IMG/VR virus record: IMGVR_UViG_3300020433_000020
Location: 1 to 37,170 of that record
DNA length: 37,170 bases
Direction: 5' to 3' (one strand)
From: a virus
In this document: piece by piece, positions 17,106 to 27,000 of the stretch
Layout of the letters: the number at the start of each line of letters is the position of its first letter
How positions within the stretch are numbered: position 1 is the stretch's first letter
Notes under the pieces: model-generated
What the model saw: only the letters and a program-made list of their open reading frames with translations
The model's database searches: none
What the model was told of the DNA's origin: nothing
Translations under genes and position numbers: made by a program

Positions 17106-20100
17106 ATGGCGATTCATAACAAACGATTTACTCAGATTGGACAAAGCGTATCGAGAGACCTTCCCGCAGGGGAGCGTAGCTTTGATTCGCTCGTCTACCA
17201 ATCGGGTAAACCTGTTCTGGACAGCGAGCTAAATCTATCTCCCGAGGTTTTAGCTTACGCTGAAAGGTTGCTGCGTAGCGCGCACCATCCATCAGGGTTT
17301 ATTCGTACTCAAACAGCATACGATTCGATTCAAGACTACGAGTTTCTAAAGCCCGGTGATGACGACTTCGTTGATAATGGGTTCGCGATTAAAAAGATGA
17401 TTGCAAACGTCGCGGGTCGTCCCGTGGTCGTCGAGTATAGCAATACCACCAAGAGCAAAAACATCGTTCAACTCGATGAAGCTCCCATCAATGGCGGAAC
17501 GAACCCTGATGTGAAACGAACAGACTTTGTGTTCCTTGAGGTTTGGCTCGCACAAGTGGCGTCCAGCCCAAGCGCAGAGGGTTGGATTCAGATCAACGCC
17601 GTTGATGCTGATGGCAATCACGCATTAGTCAACGGGGATCAAATTCAGTTCACCAATGCGGCTGGCGATGCGTTCCTCCTTGAAGCTGGCGTTGATTTTT
17701 ACCTTGAAGAAGATGACGGTATGGGGGGGACGATTGCGTGGAATGTCAATCAAGTCGCAGCAAGCCTTCAAGCTGCCATCGACGCCCTCGATGGGTTCAA
17801 TGCGTCTGGTACAGCCGACATTGTTTACATTCGCTCAACAGACACAGGAGAGGCAGGCAACGGTTGTTTCTATGAGCCAATGCTGCTTGACCCTGCAAGT
17901 GGAGCCATCACCCCTCACACACCACCTGTTGGCGGCAAGTGTCAGTTCGCAGGTGGGATCGATACGCCAAACAAGCCCGCACAGGACAAAATCTACCGAC
18001 ACGGTAATGTGCTTAGCCCCGAAGACGTGGCTTTGTCTGATGACATTCGAGACATGGCAGTCGCCGCCGAATCGACTCAGCGCGTCCAACTCCAATACCG
18101 AATCCGAAAGACAGGCAGCACTGAAGCTGTGAACCACAAAACCGAATGTGATGGCTTTTCTTCACCGTCGGTGTGGGCACAAGGGTCTGGAGAAGCGCCG
18201 GTAGAGAACTACAGATTTCTTCGGGCTGACGGAGAAAGCGTTGATCCCGATGGTCCGACAAGCGCACTTCAATACGGTCGTGTAGACAACGGCTTGTGGA
18301 TTGCTGGTAACGGGTCAGAGGAATCAGCCGAAGCGTTGGGAAGTGTGGACGGCTTTGTCTACGCCCTGCCTATTTGCTTCGTGTTCCGACGCAATAACGC
18401 CTACGTGAACGGCTCGGGAGAGCCACAAAAAGGTGCTGGTTTCAATCCGCAACACAACACCAATGGTGCGCTACCTTGGAATCATGCGGGTCTGAGCAGA
18501 GACGTCGAGCCAATCGGCGGCAACGCCATTATGGGTAGCATACCGGCTGGCGAATCTGACCGCCCAGACGGTGCCTTTTCAAACGTGATTGAAGATTGGG
18601 ACGTTCTTGATCTCCGCCGCCATAGCCTGCCAACAGGTGCGGACTTATCCGCAGAGTTGCGGCGACAGATTCAACACCTGTTGGATGGCAGCTACCACAC
18701 ATGGGCAATTGACGCGACTTCGCGCAATACGCTTGGAACGACGTCCGGGGACGTGTCCACGCAGTACCTCGCCTGTAACGAGATCGGTCGGCACAAAGAT
18801 AGCGGTGCGACTAACAGTTGGTCGGGTGCAACGGGGTTTGGTGAGTTCATTCGTAACTTTGACCACGTAGCCCGACGGTTTGGCGACCAGCCTGTCGTTG
18901 AGCGGTTAGTCGTCGAGTTCTTTTGCGATGACGGCTTTGATGCCAACCACGGCAAGTTCGTCACCAAGAAAGACGGTACGAATAAGTGGTACGAGGGTGA
19001 CACGCTTCACCTTAATCTCGAAGCTCTCAACGCAACCACACGCCAAGGGTGGGGAGATCCTGAGTGGGCAAATGAATTGGGGACCGTGGCTGAGTTCATG
19101 CCTCCCGGCACGGTCATCACTGACATTCTGGGTGCTTGGCATGATGACGGTAACTACAATGAAGCGATTGACCAGCACGTACAGCTTGCGAGCGTTATCG
19201 GTGTTGGTACACGCAGTGTCGTCCTTGAGCTGGACGCTAATCATCAAAAGGCTACGGGTGGCATCGATGCCGCTGAGTACAACGTGGTGGGTGACGTAGA
19301 TAATGGCGACAATGGCTCTCCGCGCCGCATTTTCGTTGAGTTTGAGATTAGTTACCCGATGGGTGTTGGACTCACGGAAACGCCCGACCGAAAGATTTAC
19401 CCCGGCTCGGATACAGTTTATCCGCACGGCGAGATGATTGAGAACCGATACCCCGAACCGGATCCCGTAACAGGCAGACCGGTAGGGCGGCCCCTTGAGA
19501 TGGAGAAGCCCCTACCGCCAAAGTTCCGTGAGGGCTTCCGCGAGGTGGTTGTCGAGATGGTCGCCAACTGTGGAGAGGATTGCCACCATGAGGCTGATCC
19601 CTACACAGAAATCCGCGACAGCATCGTTTCGCTCAGTCCGAACACGCTCCGACCCCCACGACGGGTTTGGGGTTCGTTTGACTACACTGTCTCGATTACA
19701 GATTCAGTGAGCGGCGATAGCTTCAACGCGCACGAGGGCACAGACTTGACCGATTGCACCGAGTACGGGTCATCTTCACGCAACGTCCGAATTGCCGAAG
19801 GTGAGAAGTTTAGTGGTGTGGGTCAAACGCTTTGCGACATTGTGTACTACGCGCAAGACCCGATCTCGAATTGGGGCGGTGACGATGAAGGATATCAGGT
19901 CAGCGTCTACTATCGAACCAATGCCCCACAGACTTGCGGGATCAAGGAAGCAGACTTTCACACAGAGGGGGCCGACTCCGGTCCGCTGCCAACCAACCTC
20001 AAGTTAGAAATCTTGGCTATCTCGGATGAAGTCTGGACGGGACAGGTTGGCATGGGTTCCTTAGAGCTTGGCTTTCCTTACGTGGCACCGTTGGATCAGA

Positions 20101-20573
20101 TTCCAGCCATCAAAAGCACTTTACACAGTGACGCGCACCCAGCCGAATGGCAGTTCTGCGCTTCGACGGTATCAACCGTTGATGACTTTGACGCCACAAC
20201 AGGCATCCTTGCTTTACACCCGTTCTTGCCGATGGATAAGACGACCGTGTTGAGCTTGGGAGACCTTGAGAACCCACCCTTTGCAGACGGCGAGTTTCGT
20301 GCGGTCTATCCGTTTGCAGACGACAACTCGTATCGACCAACAGTGTTCGCTCAAAGCCACAGCGGGGTGGTTCGACACAAGGTCTTTTATCCCGTGCTCA
20401 CGCGTTCTCTCCAAGACTCGCGACTCTTCCGTAAGGGTGAGCTTTTATTGGTCGTGTTTTCGCGGTGGGGTGAGTGTGATGACGACAACACCGTTCGTTT
20501 CACCGACTCAGACAATCAAACATGCGCGGCTGTCTACCGAACCAAAGACATGCTCATGACGGTGGGGGATTAA
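17106..20573 (+). CDS. Large tail fibre/tail-tip protein, 1155 aa, cysteine-rich
   Basis: The N-terminal FDSLVYQSGKPVLDSELN at ~26-43 resembles the opening motif of phage tail proteins of the DUF4815/DUF6519 kind ('vlyQ.GkpvlDsdlN'), thought to anchor a fibre to the baseplate. The middle and C-terminal parts are beta-rich with many acidic turns. There are about 14 cysteines, unusual for a fibre, including NCGEDCHH at 821-828, a possible metal site. The C-terminus RFTDSDNQTCAAVYRTKDML resembles a conserved ending I associate with large-phage tail proteins. A GAGGCAGGGA stretch covering the preceding stop serves as ribosome binding site. The next gene begins two bases after the stop. No hydrolase motif is seen. 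Confidence 0.7.
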   Translation: MAIHNKRFTQIGQSVSRDLPAGERSFDSLVYQSGKPVLDSELNLSPEVLAYAERLLRSAHHPSGFIRTQTAYDSIQDYEFLKPGDDDFVDNGFAIKKMIANVAGRPVVVEYSNTTKSKNIVQLDEAPINGGTNPDVKRTDFVFLEVWLAQVASSPSAEGWIQINAVDADGNHALVNGDQIQFTNAAGDAFLLEAGVDFYLEEDDGMGGTIAWNVNQVAASLQAAIDALDGFNASGTADIVYIRSTDTGEAGNGCFYEPMLLDPASGAITPHTPPVGGKCQFAGGIDTPNKPAQDKIYRHGNVLSPEDVALSDDIRDMAVAAESTQRVQLQYRIRKTGSTEAVNHKTECDGFSSPSVWAQGSGEAPVENYRFLRADGESVDPDGPTSALQYGRVDNGLWIAGNGSEESAEALGSVDGFVYALPICFVFRRNNAYVNGSGEPQKGAGFNPQHNTNGALPWNHAGLSRDVEPIGGNAIMGSIPAGESDRPDGAFSNVIEDWDVLDLRRHSLPTGADLSAELRRQIQHLLDGSYHTWAIDATSRNTLGTTSGDVSTQYLACNEIGRHKDSGATNSWSGATGFGEFIRNFDHVARRFGDQPVVERLVVEFFCDDGFDANHGKFVTKKDGTNKWYEGDTLHLNLEALNATTRQGWGDPEWANELGTVAEFMPPGTVITDILGAWHDDGNYNEAIDQHVQLASVIGVGTRSVVLELDANHQKATGGIDAAEYNVVGDVDNGDNGSPRRIFVEFEISYPMGVGLTETPDRKIYPGSDTVYPHGEMIENRYPEPDPVTGRPVGRPLEMEKPLPPKFREGFREVVVEMVANCGEDCHHEADPYTEIRDSIVSLSPNTLRPPRRVWGSFDYTVSITDSVSGDSFNAHEGTDLTDCTEYGSSSRNVRIAEGEKFSGVGQTLCDIVYYAQDPISNWGGDDEGYQVSVYYRTNAPQTCGIKEADFHTEGADSGPLPTNLKLEILAISDEVWTGQVGMGSLELGFPYVAPLDQIPAIKSTLHSDAHPAEWQFCASTVSTVDDFDATTGILALHPFLPMDKTTVLSLGDLENPPFADGEFRAVYPFADDNSYRPTVFAQSHSGVVRHKVFYPVLTRSLQDSRLFRKGELLLVVFSRWGECDDDNTVRFTDSDNQTCAAVYRTKDMLMTVGD

Positions 20574-20574
20574 G

Positions 20575-23500
20575 ATGCCACGTAAAATCGACCCAGCAAA
20601 AATCAAAGTAGGACACGGACTCGCCGCATCAGACAGCGTTGAAGTCAATGCGTTGATCCCAGGTGCAGGTCAACCGGGTTCTGTTGGTGGTGGCGGAGCT
20701 GGCTCCGCTACTCACATTCAAGATGAGCATGACGCTCACGCGGCATCGGCGGTGTCTGTAGACGACGTGCCAAAGATTTACGATGCTTCTAATGTTGAGG
20801 GTGTCCTTGACGAGTTGGCTGCACTGGTTCCACCGAGACCACCAACCATCGGTAATGCCCTTCATTACTTCCACACAACAGGAATCCCTGACTGGGGTAT
20901 TCTAAAGCTGGACGATGCATCATGGTTCGCACGAAACCCTGACCAGTTTGATCTTTCTTACGGTTGGGGTTGGGGCGGCAAAGCGACGGACCCCACAGGC
21001 GGTGTCAATCTGTATGCCGGAAAAGAGGTCTACCCCTACTTTTGGCAACCTGTATTTATCGCAGAGAACTTAGATAAGAACGCGCCTTCAAACGACCCTC
21101 AAACCGACCCTACGTTCAATGTCGCAAGCGATTCTTATGTGGGCGGCGGTGTTGGTGAGTCTCACGCCGGTCAGTTTGGGGAAAGTAATGTGACAACATT
21201 CCGAATCATCCCTACCAGCGGTCCGACAGGGGGGAAAAAGGTTGTGGTTTCAGGCGTTGTCTTCCCTGCCGATAGAGGCACGTTGGCATTGGTTCGTTTC
21301 GACAATAGCGGCGACAGCGAAGACGGCATCTTTTTTGAGGTGGTCAATCCCGAGGACTTCAAGACACAACGTGTGCTTGCCGCACTAAACTTGGGACAAG
21401 GTATTTTCGATAAGTGTGACGGCTCTCCGGGCGGTATTTTTTGGCTCGGGGATCACGGCGGTGACTGCGCGCCTCATTCTTATGATCCGTTCTCCTATCC
21501 AGGACGGGCAACAGGTCAGCTTGATCTGTATGAGATTCATACTGGCAAACGTCGGAAAAAAGACGAAGCCGATATCGATTTGCTCGCTCCGTTCTATGAC
21601 TTTGACGGCGATGGCGTCCAAGGTGCACCCGCCGCCGGTCAGGTTCGACTCGGCACGGATCCCAATGCGGGCATCCCTTTGATTCCAGATGGGATTCCTA
21701 TTTTTGGTGGCACTTCGGTCGCCAGAGGTGGTGGGCACAATCAGAACTTCTTCCGATACCGGCTCCCCTATCTTGCGGATTACAGCAAACCCCACGGTCT
21801 AAAGTGGACGCCGCCCTCGGCACTTCACCGGTATTACGATAAGCCTTCGGTGGCTTCGGATTCGGCGACACCGTTGGAAAATGCGGGTGACTACAGAGAG
21901 TTTGAGCGTGACTATTGGACTTTCCAAGTTGCACGATACCGCCACCAATTCTCGCTTCCAGATGACATTATTCTCGACCACAACGCGCGAAGTAGTGGGA
22001 CGTATGTGCTCTTCCACTTCACGAAAGAGAAATACTTTGAGGAATGTGTACGCGACAAGATCATGCCGACCAAAGACAAGTTGTATAGTGCCAACTTAGT
22101 TAAGCCCAACCCGTCTAACTATGCAAATATCGCGAACGCTCGAACTTCCTACAACGAGGCTTTAGATGGCGGTGTTCGCGAAGCGGGTAGCTACCACATT
22201 CTTCGAGCCAATGTTTACGAGGACTACCTCGGAGACAAGGACAGCGAGTTTTGCCACGTCCCCGTCCCGCCCATCGTTGACGGATCAAATCAGGTGAAGC
22301 ACGCAAAGGCTACTCTGTATATGGCCGATGATACGAGCGTAAAAATTAGTGGGGTCAGGTATTTCACGTCCGGTGATTTAGGGGATACTCGTCCCAACTT
22401 TGGTTTTACTAAGATTGATGTTCTACTCAATGAGCCGAATCATGATGACGGGATTTATGGGCTGTTTGAAACGTCTTGGTTGAGCTACGACCATCCAAGA
22501 GGTAGCAGTAGGGCGTCTTTTAACCCCGACACCAACCCAGATAGGCTGTCGCACAGAAACCCCGCACTGCTGAGCCTGTTTAGTTTTACGCAGGGCTATA
22601 GTGATGAGGATGGCGTCTCTGGCACGTATAGGTTTGCCTTAAAGCATCCAGAACAGCCGGATATTGTAAGTTCGTTGGGTCAGCGTCGCGGTCGTGTCGA
22701 GTTTTCTGCCAGACAGCTACTCAACCCTGACGACGGAAGCTCGGATTTTCCCGAGTCCGATAGGCAAGCACACTTGGAAGGTATTTGTTTCTTTTCGGGT
22801 GATGACGATCAGCCATGCTTTTCGCGTGATGCCGTTATGCGAGCATTTTTCCGACGTCCGTTGAACCACGGAAGATCCTTTCTGGATTATGCCCCGTTCT
22901 ACAACACGGGCAATAAGATTCAGGTTGAATTCGGCGGTTCTCCCGTTGAACGTGTGCTTTGGTACGGCGTGAACCACCTGTTAAATCGCAAACCAATTAG
23001 GTACAGCAACTACCAACCGTTCATGGATTTGAGCGATGATCCCGACTGTTTGATGTACAAGGTCGGTCAAGACAGAGAAGAGCGTTTCTTGGACGAAAGC
23101 TACCGTCTTCGTTCTACCTTTAGAGATAAAGACGGTAAATCACCCCTAAGCCTCCCCTATGAAGAGACGCTTAGGGGTCCGGGCTTGCCTCATGGAACAG
23201 GTTTGGTGATCACGATTCCGTCAAATGGATTTGAGTGCTGGGATTCACCATGGAGAAGCCTGCATTGGATGACATCAGATTCAAATACTCACTCATTAGC
23301 CGATAACGATAAAGGGATGGGTAACGAGCTTCAAGTAGCAGGTTGGCCCGACAGAAATCCGCCGATTCAAGACGGGATGACAACACCCGTTCTGTCTTCG
23401 GGTTGTTTGATTTACCCCAAGCATGACTACAGCACAGGCACCACACTGCCTCCGGGTCCGAACTACTCGGGCTTGAGCGGAGATCGGTGCTGGGTAAGGT

Positions 23501-23976
23501 ACTTTAACTTCCACGGGGCGGAGAGTTCTCCAAAGGTCACGATTGAGTTGGACGGCATCTCATTAGACGACCTGTTGTGGAAACCCGGTTTACCCAACCC
23601 AGGCAGCAATAAGATGGCAGTCCTCATCAAAGTCCCTGGACAAACAACGTGGATGGATATCGGACGGCGGGACGGCGACGGCCCCTCGAAACAAGATCCT
23701 TTTGCCGATGGCGCAGGCTGCATGATTGTCGGACCTGAGACAAAAGACTTAGACCCAAGCGATGTTGAGGCAACGATGCCGAATAGGTGTGTAGTGACCT
23801 GTAACTTAGGTCCCGCAGCCACGCTGTATAACAACCATGACAATATACAACAGCTTCTTATGAAAGTGGTCATCTACGAGAATGGCGCATCTTTAGATTT
23901 GGAACAGGGTGGACCAAATGGGACGCACGCAGACTTGAGGGGGCTTGTCGGTATTCGAGTCTACCCAAGGATGTGA
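20575..23976 (+). CDS. Large tail fibre-like protein with Ca-binding-type loop, 1133 aa
   Basis: Beta-rich virion protein. The N-terminus has a Gly-rich hinge (GSVGGGGAGSATHIQDEHDA, ~35-54) and ASNVEGVLDELAALVPPRPP at ~80-100, a helix often seen near the attachment end of fibre proteins. Residues 342-350 read DFDGDGVQG, the DxDxDG pattern of calcium-binding loops. The C-terminal ~190 residues hold MDIGRRDGDGPSKQDPFADG, which has the feel of a conserved jelly-roll tip. One base separates it from the preceding stop, with GGGGGA as ribosome binding site. A perfect 10-base inverted repeat lies inside the gene at 23142-23178. Function as a fibre or tail-tip subunit is inferred from context. Confidence 0.7.
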   Translation: MPRKIDPAKIKVGHGLAASDSVEVNALIPGAGQPGSVGGGGAGSATHIQDEHDAHAASAVSVDDVPKIYDASNVEGVLDELAALVPPRPPTIGNALHYFHTTGIPDWGILKLDDASWFARNPDQFDLSYGWGWGGKATDPTGGVNLYAGKEVYPYFWQPVFIAENLDKNAPSNDPQTDPTFNVASDSYVGGGVGESHAGQFGESNVTTFRIIPTSGPTGGKKVVVSGVVFPADRGTLALVRFDNSGDSEDGIFFEVVNPEDFKTQRVLAALNLGQGIFDKCDGSPGGIFWLGDHGGDCAPHSYDPFSYPGRATGQLDLYEIHTGKRRKKDEADIDLLAPFYDFDGDGVQGAPAAGQVRLGTDPNAGIPLIPDGIPIFGGTSVARGGGHNQNFFRYRLPYLADYSKPHGLKWTPPSALHRYYDKPSVASDSATPLENAGDYREFERDYWTFQVARYRHQFSLPDDIILDHNARSSGTYVLFHFTKEKYFEECVRDKIMPTKDKLYSANLVKPNPSNYANIANARTSYNEALDGGVREAGSYHILRANVYEDYLGDKDSEFCHVPVPPIVDGSNQVKHAKATLYMADDTSVKISGVRYFTSGDLGDTRPNFGFTKIDVLLNEPNHDDGIYGLFETSWLSYDHPRGSSRASFNPDTNPDRLSHRNPALLSLFSFTQGYSDEDGVSGTYRFALKHPEQPDIVSSLGQRRGRVEFSARQLLNPDDGSSDFPESDRQAHLEGICFFSGDDDQPCFSRDAVMRAFFRRPLNHGRSFLDYAPFYNTGNKIQVEFGGSPVERVLWYGVNHLLNRKPIRYSNYQPFMDLSDDPDCLMYKVGQDREERFLDESYRLRSTFRDKDGKSPLSLPYEETLRGPGLPHGTGLVITIPSNGFECWDSPWRSLHWMTSDSNTHSLADNDKGMGNELQVAGWPDRNPPIQDGMTTPVLSSGCLIYPKHDYSTGTTLPPGPNYSGLSGDRCWVRYFNFHGAESSPKVTIELDGISLDDLLWKPGLPNPGSNKMAVLIKVPGQTTWMDIGRRDGDGPSKQDPFADGAGCMIVGPETKDLDPSDVEATMPNRCVVTCNLGPAATLYNNHDNIQQLLMKVVIYENGASLDLEQGGPNGTHADLRGLVGIRVYPRM
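23142..23178. repeat. Perfect 10-base inverted repeat inside the 1133-aa gene
   Basis: ACCCCTAAGC at 23142-23151 and GCTTAGGGGT at 23169-23178 are separated by 17 bases. The arms are in coding sequence. About one such repeat is expected by chance in a window of this size, so no function is claimed. Confidence 0.5.
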
Positions 23977-23979
23977 CCA

Positions 23980-24027
23980 ATGACTTGTCTATACACCACC
24001 TTGAACAGAAGCACGGAGATTGATTGA
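23980..24027 (+). CDS. Possible leader ORF, 15 aa, overlapping start of the giant gene
   Basis: The frame MTCLYTTLNRSTEID starts four bases after the preceding stop. AAGGA at 23967-23971 lies eight bases upstream of its ATG. Its TGA (24025-24027) overlaps the ATG of the 4076-residue gene as TGATG. Translation of it would deliver ribosomes to that start. The same bases carry the element shared with 2619-2643, so nucleotide rather than peptide selection may explain them. Confidence 0.3.
   Translation: MTCLYTTLNRSTEID
23986..24010 (+). promoter_or_regulatory. Shared upstream element, copy 2 (before 4076-aa gene)
   Basis: Second copy of TGTCTATA-N5-CCTTGAACAGAA, in the 50-base gap before the giant gene, ending 16 bases before its ATG. 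It overlaps the possible 15-codon leader ORF. I did not find it in the other gaps of the window. Confidence 0.45.
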
Positions 24028-27000
24028 TGGCTACGGGCAACGACAACCTGCTACAAAGACTGAGAAAGCTGCTTGCAGAAGCAGCCGACACCTCTGATAT
24101 TCGACAGCCTTGGCAAGAGCTTTTCGCTCGCAAAGACAGCGTTCCTCCACGAGCAATTCGTGCAGCGGAAGCCGTTGAAGGCTTTATCGGTAGCTGGGCT
24201 GCGTCTCATGTTGTGGACGGTCAAATCCGACATGTCGTAGACAAAACTGTCGTTCCCAAAGCGGGTTTTGACAGTATGCTCGGAAAGCGCGGCTATCCAG
24301 AAATCAACTTTGTGCCTTACAACTGGAACACCAATGCGGGTGGAACAAACAACCCCGCACTGGTTGGTCATCCCGTTAGCTTTGAGTTCGTAGGTCCGAC
24401 GGATAAGGCTTTTCACGAAACGGGTGTGAACTTCGGTGCGAATCTCAACCGCAACTTCATCGAAATGTCCGTCGATCCCCAGGAAATTTTCGGGATCACC
24501 GACAAGGACTTGAGTACCCCACACTGGGTTTTGATTACTGATCCAGGAGACGGTCTAAAGACCAAGATTCGTGACCCAAAGATTTCCTCTTATACCCCTA
24601 CAACAGTACCGAACGGCTTCACCGAGACAAAGAAGCACCAAGGCACCGCGCGATACGAACTGTTCCGCATAATTGAGATCAGAGAGAAAAAAATCCTTTT
24701 GGATGGAGTTAAGCGGCTTGAAGACTACTTTGAGCGATGGAACTCAAATAGCAAAACGGGAAATCTCGGAAGCATTGCCATCCTTAGACCGAAGGTGGCT
24801 CGGCTTGCCCCATTGAACAATACTTGCACGCGTTGGGCGGTTCTCCCACCCGAACGCTCTGCATTGGGTGAGTACGGCTATGGCTTGGCGTACTACAACA
24901 GCATTGGTGGACTAAGAGAAGACCATAACTTGGGCTACGCCCTGCCCGTCCCGAAACCCGTCACCTTGCGAGCGTTCAAGGGTGCCGATGGCGACGAGCA
25001 GATGGATGGGCGTTGGACACCAATCGATTCGTGGGATTCTTATTTTTCCACTTCGATTGATGGGCTGCCTCAACTCGACTTAGGCGTGCCAGCTTTTGGG
25101 CGGTTCCGTATAAAGAGCAGTGTCGGAATCCACAAAATGCTTTCGGGTCGTCGGCTACGTGGAGAGGATCTTGGGATCCTGCATATCAATCAAATCCGAC
25201 CGCCAAGGAATCGGACAGAGGATGACTCCCTGTATCAGCACGTCTATTCGGTGTACTTGGGGTTCCATGAGATCGTGGACTTCGATGAAGACTATGTTGA
25301 GTGCAGACTCCCTATTGGGGTAGACGTCAACACGGGTCGTAGAACGCAGTGGGAACCGTACTTTCCCGAACTGACCCGTCTGAGCTGTTCAATCCACAAT
25401 ACAGTCCGTTCACTTTTTTCTGATGTTAGTTACAGCACGGCTTTTTACGACGATATCGAAGCCACGCGACTGACCGGTCTTATCAACCCCAATGAAGTTG
25501 GGCGTTCCATCAAGGTACACGGTACGAACGACGTGCCATTAGGGGCGTATTCTGGACGAGCCGACCGTTCGATCCCTAATACCCAATTCAACGAAGATCC
25601 GGGTTCGCTTCTGGATCTTGGCTTTCGCATGGTGTTGTTCACCGCTCGTCCGTCAAGAGGTTTTGAATCAGCACTTGTAAATCAAATCGCGGGTTCTGTA
25701 GCTGCACTCAATGACGATGGTGATTACACTGTCAATTGGGCTAACCCTATTAACTCAAATGAGATCATCCTTGATCCAAGAATCACTGATGAGCAACAGT
25801 ACGTTGATGTAGATTACGCGTCGGGGACGGTTTCGTTCTCGCACAAACCCCGCCCAGGTGGGGATATTGTCTTCAATGAAGACGGTAAGCCGATTCTTTT
25901 CGCGTCTTTCGTCCCGTACTCGATGGAGGGGGATCAGCGTGGCTCTGCCATCCGCCTGACGGGTGGGGATTTGCTATCAGCAAACTTGGGCTATCCCGTT
26001 TCGACTCAGCACGACGTTTTCTCAGAGCGCAAGCTCGGACGTTCCGCGAACTACGACCAGACTATCAGTATGGGTCAAGACCTGTATCTGGTTTACGAAG
26101 ACCGAAACACGCCGTACGCAGAGCATTGGGAGATTCCAGAAACAGGGTACTTTCAGCTAATTCAAAAAGAGGGTGACACCCCTTACAACGACACGGGAGA
26201 CCTCCTTGATCAGTACGTCAAGGCATACAGGGGTATTGAAGTCACTAATGATCCCAATGGCATCACGGTTTGCCTGAAAAACGTGACATGGCAAAATGTG
26301 CCCTCTCTGCCATTTTCACAGCCAATCATTACAATCCCTGCTCTTACTTCAATCATGTTTCGGTGTCGTCCTGACATCAACGCTGCGTTTGATACCTCAT
26401 ACGGTAGTAATGTCCGAGCAAGCACTGTTCGCTTCGCTTACGCTGATTTGAAGTACATGGAAGATGGTTCGGTGACGGTCACGCCCACTGCGGTGGCTGG
26501 ACCCGCTCAAGAACTGCGTTCGTTCTTCCCGCTCGGTGAAAACATCACCTCTCCTGAAGTGGCTCGATTCCATTTTGACGCGATGACACAGCGGTGGTCT
26601 ACCAATGACCCGCCGTGGATGGATAGCGGACACACGGAGCCACCCGGTAAGGAGCATGAGATCGGCATCGAGGTGTCTCGTGGTCGGTTGTATACCAACT
26701 GGCAGTTTGCTGCCGACGCAGACTACATGCGCGTTGGCGCAAACGTGTCCAGACTCCAATATAGCATTGGGCGTCATATTGCTCCCCCCGGTGATATTGC
26801 CATCGATATCGACTCGGCAGATGAATTCAACAACGCTGTATTTGAGTGCTTTCAAGACCTAAGCCGGATGGCACTGCTAACAGGTGTGATTGAAGGGTCT
26901 ACTATTGCCTCAAAGGTATACGAAAACATCAAGACTGACTTGGTGAACCAGGATGGGCAAACCCAACGCTTCCTGTTCATAAATAAGTCGTATGGAGATG

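Noticed and set aside
20560-20580. Programmed frameshift joining the 1155- and 1133-residue genes
   Set aside because: The second gene has its own ATG and a GGGGGA site, there is no clear slippery heptamer, and both products look complete.
24024-24026. TTG as start of the giant gene
   Set aside because: The ATG directly after it is better spaced (eight bases) from GGAG at 24015-24018 and overlaps the leader stop as TGATG.
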